A stretch of DNA of 64,000 nucleotides from Xylogone sp. PMI_703. Lineage: Eukaryota > Ascomycota > Leotiomycetes. The stretch lies in contig JAJTUQ010000004.1 of assembly GCA_021399445.1 (NCBI GenBank), positions 6,572,001-6,636,000 on the forward strand, in the 5' to 3' direction. The notes below the pieces were generated by a model, which did no database searches, was not told where the DNA came from, and was given only the letters and a program-made list of their open reading frames with translations. Shown here one piece after another: positions 58,964 through 64,000 of the stretch (positions are counted from its first letter, which is position 1; each line of letters begins with the position of its first letter). The position numbers and the translations under genes were made by a program.

Positions 58964-60084
58964 ATGTTGTCAATTAATGGTCGTGAGGTTGGCCCCATTG
59001 GATATGGTCTTATGGGTAAGTTAAAAGTAGAGGGTGTAATGCTAGTGTATATAGAAGTTCTCACGATACTCAGGACTCACATGGCGCCCTCAAACAGTCA
59101 GCAAGGAACAAGCGTTTGCTGCGATGCGTACCGCTCTAAAGAATGGTGCCAACTTCTGGAATGGTGGCGAATTCTATGGAACTCAATCATACAACAGCAT
59201 GACTTTGCTCAATGAGTACTTTAAAACATACCCCGAAGATGCAGACAAAGTTGTCCTTAGTATAAAGGGTGCAGCCAACCCAGCAACTTACCGTATAGAT
59301 GCTTCTCCAGATAATATACGTCGTTCCATGGATAACATTTTGAAGCAACTTGGGCCGCAAAAGAAATTGGACGTGTTCGAGTGCGCTCGTCGTGACCCCA
59401 ATGTGTCGTTAGCTGCTACGTTTGACATTCTCCAAAAGGAATATATTGAAACGGGAAAGCTTGGCGGTATCGCACTTAGTGAAGTTTCCGCTGCAACCAT
59501 ACATGAAGCTGTCAAAGTGGCCAAGATTGTAGCTGTGGAAGTTGAACTCAGTCTGTGGTCGACCGAGGCACTAGATAACGGAGTAGCCGCCGCCTGCGCT
59601 CAATATAACATTCCGTTAATTGCTTACTCTCCACTCAGCAGAGGAGTAAGAGTCATAGTTTCTTTTACCCGATCTATTCATTAAAACTAGATCCATTAGC
59701 TAATCTATGGTTGTTAAGATACTTGCCGGCGCATTTCAATCCCCCTCGGATATTCAGAACGGAGATTTTCGAGCTCTATTTCCTCGTTTCCAAACAGATA
59801 ACTTTAATCACAACGTTGTACTAGCCGACAAGCTCGGTAAGGTGGCTCAAAGAATAGGCTGCACAAAAGCACAGTTGGCTATTAATTGGGTAAGGTGTCA
59901 GTCGAGGAAATCAGACAAGTTGACGATTATTCCTATCCCTGGAGCCACTACGGTTGAACGTATTAATGAAAATACAGTTCTTTTTGAGCTCTCAGAAGAG
60001 GTAATGCTGGAGATTGAAAATATTTTGTCTATATCGGAAATTAAAGGCGGGCGGTATCCGGATGGTCTTCCCGTTGACACGTAG
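58964..60084 (+). CDS. Aldo-keto reductase, pyridoxal-reductase (AKR8) like
   Basis: Three exons, 58964-59015, 59074-59645 and 59719-60084, 329 aa. The start REVGPIGYGLMGLTWRP is followed by NGANFWNGGEFYG (Tyr52 as the acid), LSIKGAAN (Lys82) and DVFECARRDP, which replaces the classic catalytic His segment, as in AKR8 pyridoxal reductases. The cofactor-binding C-terminal part has IAYSPLSRG, ILAGAF, QLAINWVRCQ and IIPIPGATTVERINEN. The enzyme would reduce an aldehyde or ketone with NADPH in the cytosol. It may act in B6 metabolism, but position in a gene run with an esterase and a second reductase favours a tailoring role (inference). Confidence 0.88.
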
Positions 60085-60754
60085 TCTAGCTACATTCTGC
60101 GTATTTCCTTTAGCCGCTGTGTTATTCAATACGAAATGAATGAACAGCTATTAACAGAAGATTTATGAAGCAATGAATTACCATTCGTTAACACACGACG
60201 CCTCGACAAGATTGTTTTACGCATGACTCTTGTGTAAGATCGAACGTGAATTGACATGGTAGCACCGTATTTTCTCAATCAAATGGCTCTCGAGCTAGAT
60301 GGCGGATGTAACGCTATTACTGTATGTATTATCAGCACTAGGAGGCTGATCACTCGGCAAGTATACCATAGACCGTAATACAGGGGTTTAGCTCGAGAGC
60401 CATTTGCATGAGATTATACGGTACTCCATATACAACAAATAAGATCAGTACATGAGCAAATATCGCATCACATTCGGCGATTAAACGCTTAGGTCATATC
60501 GATCGTTATTTACTATAAGCTAAGTAAACATACGTCAAAAAGAAGTGAACATCAACTACTTGGACTTCTAGAGCCCGGTATTCGCTAGAAATGAGATTAG
60601 CTACATCTAAACCTTCGCTTTGCTGGTCCGTGATTGCTCCGTTTTTCACTGGCATTCTAACTCTTTTCCAATGGTGGGGTATCTGTGAAGAGTGTAGCCA
60701 TTCTCCTATACGATAGTTAACACTTTGAGAAATCTAAATAAGATAAAGTGGCAC
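60085..60754. other. Convergent intergenic region holding a palindromic element
   Basis: AT-rich 3' flanks of two aldo-keto reductase genes; contains the inverted repeat at 60264-60422. No gene. Confidence 0.6.
60264..60422. repeat. Long imperfect inverted repeat (hairpin or MITE-like)
   Basis: The left arm 60264-60297 and right arm 60389-60422 are complementary at about 29 of 34 positions, with an 18 bp perfect core (CAAATGGCTCTCGAGCTA and its reverse complement). Weaker similarity goes on outward for another dozen bases and also inward. A 91 nt centre separates the arms. No clear target duplication was found. It could be a MITE, a terminator-like hairpin for two converging genes, or a foldback element. 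Confidence 0.75.
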
Positions 60755-61798
60755 CTACGCAGCAGGGTACTGGGTACCCTGTATGTCCAATCGTTCCGCC
60801 AGGATTCGAATCTCTTTCACTTCTTGCTCAGTCAATTGAAGTAGTGCAGAGGCCACATTTTCATCCATTTTGGCAGTCGACTTGGTACCGGGGATAGGAA
60901 TGATATCAGGCCCCTGTGCCAGCAGCCACGAAAGAGCAACCTGCGCCTGGGTACTTCGATGGTTACTGGCCACGTCAGTTAATTTCCGTACTAAGCCCAG
61001 GATTTTAGGAAAGTTTTCTTCCGAGTACTTGGGCAAGTAGCGCCGCAAATCCCCCTCTGGTATATCCGAGTGAGACCGGAACTGGCCAGTCAGAATGCCC
61101 CGTCCAATAGGACAATAGGCCACAATTGTCACGCCTAGCTCACGACAGGTTTTCAGAATTTCTGAGTTCGATGATTCGATGTCGAGTGTCAAGAGGTTGT
61201 ATTCCATCTGCAAAGCAGCAATGGGGTGGACGGCATATGCCCGACGTAGCGTTGCTGCTGAGACCCCTGATAGTCCAAGATATCGAATCTTTCCCTGGCT
61301 GCAAATTCAGAAGGTTAGGAAATGCCTGCTTGTATGTCAATTGAAGATGGGTTAGACCTACTTCTTCAGCTCCACCATAGCTTCAATAGTTTTTTCAATA
61401 GGCGTGACTCCATCCACACGATGGCAGTAGTAAAGATCGATAGTGTCCACACCGAGTCTTTGGAGGCTCCTTCCGCACGCTTCCTTAACATACTCGGGAT
61501 CGGACCGAAAAGTATGCATCCCATCTGGCCGCGGCTGTAGCGCAAACTTGGTGGCTATGAAAATGTCTTTGCGCTTGCCAGATCGTCTAATCCATTCGCC
61601 AACAACATCCTCACTATCGCCATAAATATCAGCCATATCCCAGAATTGCAGTCCACTAGCATGTGCGTGCTCCAAAAGTGCCACTCTATCTTCAATGGTC
61701 CCAGCTGGTCCGTAGGATCCGCCAAGGCTCCCGAAGCCTAGACCAATTGCAGAGACCAGGGGGCCATCGCGACCTAGAGTTCTAAAGGGAAGAGTCAT
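60755..61798 (-). CDS. Aldo-keto reductase, AKR13-like
   Basis: Two exons, 61362-61798 and 60755-61298 (intron 63 nt), 326 aa from the ATG at 61798 (an upstream in-frame ATG at 61867 gives an unlikely leader). The beta-barrel starts PFRTLGRDGPLVSAIGLGFGSL. The tetrad is complete: Asp54 and Tyr59 (FWDMADIYG), Lys84 (IATKFALQ) and His126 (LYYCHRVDG). Cofactor segments are IVAYCPIGRGILTG, VALSWLLAQG and IIPIPGTKS. It should reduce aldehydes or ketones with NADPH in the cytosol. The intron has a typical GTAGGT donor. It is in tandem with the acetolactate synthase gene and convergent with the other reductase. Confidence 0.92.
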
Positions 61799-62393
61799 TT
61801 TGACCTTTGAGAGACTTCGTAAGAAATTGATAAAGGACGAGGGAACTGGTGGTGGCCAGATAATCAATTCAGGCTACGACTAAGTATTGAGTTCATTTTA
61901 TAGCATCTAATGATAGCCTTATTAGTGTTTTCAATACACTTACTTACATACAACACACGATTAAGCCTACTCGGCGATGTGTCATCCGGCCTGCGGATAT
62001 TACACGTAGCTACACTACAGTAGGCGAATACGCCCAGTGTAGTATTCATGTGCCTGTGCCAAATGAGGGAACTTGGTGAGTTCTCACACCACTATTCTCT
62101 ACGAATTTTAACCTTACTAACAACCTAGTACATAATAGAGTTGTATGTCGAATAGCATCAGCTGAGTAAATGGCCAGTGTGGAAACTAGTAATAAAATAA
62201 GCAGCATTTGTCTCGATTGCCGAGATCAGCGCCTCCATTTATTCCCTGCCGATAGCTGCTATTGTTATGGTTGATCCTAGGCAGCAGTATTGTAACAGCA
62301 AAAGTAGCTACTAGACATTATTGATACATTATTAATACATTGCTGTTTCATACTCTAAAATAATTAACACACAGTTAACACCTTTCATGATAT
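61799..62393. other. Intergenic
   Basis: About 600 bp of AT-rich sequence between tandem minus-strand genes; promoter of the AKR13-like gene. No gene seen. Confidence 0.6.
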
Positions 62394-64000
62394 TCAAACA
62401 ATAAACTCATGCAGCGAAGCCCCAGGGGGGACCATGGGCAAAACAGCCACTTTGGAATCTGTTCTAACCTCAAGCAGCGCGGCTCCCTTGCTGTTGATCA
62501 ACCATTCCAGGCTTTTCCGGACCTCAGAAGGCCGCGTACACCGTTGAGCCTGGAGCCCCATTGCCTGAGCCAGCAGCACAAAGTCGGGATTCCTCAAGTG
62601 AGTATGCGAGTATCGGTGGTTGTAAAATAGATCTTGCCATTGTGTCACCATTCCAAGCTCGCTATTATTAAGTATTAATACTTTGATATCAATATTATAT
62701 TGCATTGCGGTCGATAGCTCAGTTAGAGTCATGTTAAATGACGCATCGCCATCTATGTCAATAACAAGAGCGTCTGGACGAGCAACTTTCGCCCCAATAG
62801 CAGCCGGAAGTCCAAATCCCATCGTACCTAATCCCCCAGAAGTAATTAAAGTACGGGGACTACGCCAACGATAATGTTGAGCGGCAAACATTTGATGCTG
62901 ACCAACCCCGGTGGTAATCACTGTGGCAGATTTTAGAGTAGCGGTAAGATCGCTTAGTCTTTCTATCACTACCTGGGGCTTAATTGGGCCATCTGCGTCT
63001 TCTTTTGTATAAAGTGAGAGAGGATACTGGGTCTTCATACCATTAGTCTCAATATTCCCAACTAGTCCATTGCGATGGAAAACAGGCAAGGTGATAAAAG
63101 AAACGAGAGTCACTCTACCTTCCAGCTCATAATCTGAGTGAACCACTCATACCGGTCCGGGATATCATCCACCAGTGGAAGTAGATGGGCCAGATTGTCG
63201 ATACAGTCGCCCTCAATGGCTATGGTGACAGGAACAATTTTGCCAATATTCTGCACATCAAAATGAGCGATGCCTCCACAACCCTCCACTGCAGCCTCTC
63301 TCGCTTTGGGAGCGAATGTTGAGAGATCTCCTGTCACTCGATCATCAAAGCGAGCGCCAATTGCTATGATAAGGTCTGCTTCTTGTATAGCCATATTTGC
63401 ATACCCAGTTCCATGCATTCCAAGCATTCTCAACGATTTAGGATCGAGCTCATCATATGCCCCTAGTCCTAGGAGGGTTGTCGTGACCGGAATTGATGCC
63501 TTGTCTGCAAGTTCCTTCAACAACCTAGGACCATCTGGGCGGGCCATGATACCCTGTCCGGCGTAAATCACAGGTCTTTGAGTCACACTGATCAGCCGTG
63601 CAAGGCGGTATACGCCGTCCGGTATAGACTTTGGGCGCGTATAACTGGGAACGGATAACAGTGCAGCAATACGCTGGTCTAGGGCGGTATAAGTGAAGGT
63701 CTTGATAGTTATATCTTTGGGGAGCTCAATTAGAACAGGCCCGGGCCTACCAGATGTGGCTATCTTGAATGCTTTAATAATCGATAATGGAAGCTCAGCC
63801 ACATCTTGAACTCGATAGCTCCACTTAGAACACGGCCGGGATATACCAACCATATCAGCCTCCTGAAAGGCACCAGTACCTATAACAGTAGTTGGTACCT
63901 GCCCACAGAAAACAACAATGGGAGTCCCGTCCGACATAGCGTCTTGCATTGGCGTAATAATATTTGTAGCTCCTGGTCCCGAAGTAACGAGAATTACACC
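62394..64000 (-). CDS. Acetolactate (acetohydroxyacid) synthase catalytic subunit, divergent copy (partial, N-terminus beyond window)
   Basis: Two exons in the window, 63119-64000 and 62394-63032 (intron 86 nt), 506 residues of an expected 650-690. The sequence enters at GVILVTSGPGATNIITPMQD, continues with FCGQVPTTVIGTGAFQEADM, SGRPGPVLIELPKDI and IAIGARFDDRVTGDLSTFAP. Exon 2 has TTGVGQHQMFAAQHY, the ThDP-Mg motif DGDASFNMTLTELSTAMQYN and LNNSELGMVTQWQDLFYNHRYSHTH. The enzyme condenses pyruvate with ThDP, Mg and FAD in valine, leucine and isoleucine synthesis, normally in mitochondria. It differs from housekeeping fungal enzymes, as I recall them, in GTGAF for GTDAF, SRPCSKW for SRSCTKW, and an early C-terminal end after HEFIV (about 20 residues short). 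The herbicide-site Pro and Trp are kept. It may be a second, cluster-linked copy. The targeting peptide is outside the window. Confidence 0.9.

Overview
This is a 64 kb stretch of a filamentous ascomycete nuclear genome (Pezizomycotina). The signs are many short GT-AG introns (about 48-111 nt, with a few longer), Zn2Cys6 regulators, fungal enzyme families (quinate-type dehydroquinase, class III-like chitin synthase, Liz1/Dal5 transporters, Cps1-type glycosyltransferase), moderate GC and long AT-rich spacers. I cannot name the species. Gene models were assembled by hand from reading frames and splice sites, so exon borders are predictions.

Left part (1-14.3 kb): a Baeyer-Villiger monooxygenase cut by the window edge; a type II 3-dehydroquinase followed by an intronless Gfo/Idh/MocA oxidoreductase; a long gene-poor stretch; a small secreted protein; an NTF2-like protein; and a large orphan protein of about 1029 aa.

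Centre left (14.9-33.3 kb): a divergent chitin synthase that shares a promoter region with the orphan protein; a membrane-anchored tyrosinase; a Liz1/Dal5-type transporter facing a TauD-type dioxygenase; a 5'-truncated saccharopine dehydrogenase copy; an SAM methyltransferase; a Zn2Cys6 regulator; a 160 bp TA-flanked MITE; and an FAD monooxygenase. This resembles tailoring genes of secondary metabolism, but no core synthase is visible.

Centre right (34.3-44.6 kb): a compact extracellular-polysaccharide set. It holds a GT32 mannosyltransferase-like gene, an acyltransferase-3 gene divergent from a Cps1-like processive GT2, and a 982 aa fusion of a GH16-like lectin domain with an acyltransferase-3 domain. 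These could polymerise and acylate a surface glycan.

Right part (46.8-64 kb): an allantoate-permease-type transporter, a CTF1-type Zn2Cys6 regulator, about 3 kb of gene-free DNA, then a tight run: secreted AttH/CrtC-fold protein, alpha/beta hydrolase, two aldo-keto reductases and an acetolactate synthase that differs from remembered fungal housekeeping enzymes and runs off the window. The acetolactate synthase next to tailoring enzymes suggests a biosynthetic cluster with a possible self-resistance target copy. A 34 bp-arm imperfect palindrome lies between the two reductase genes.
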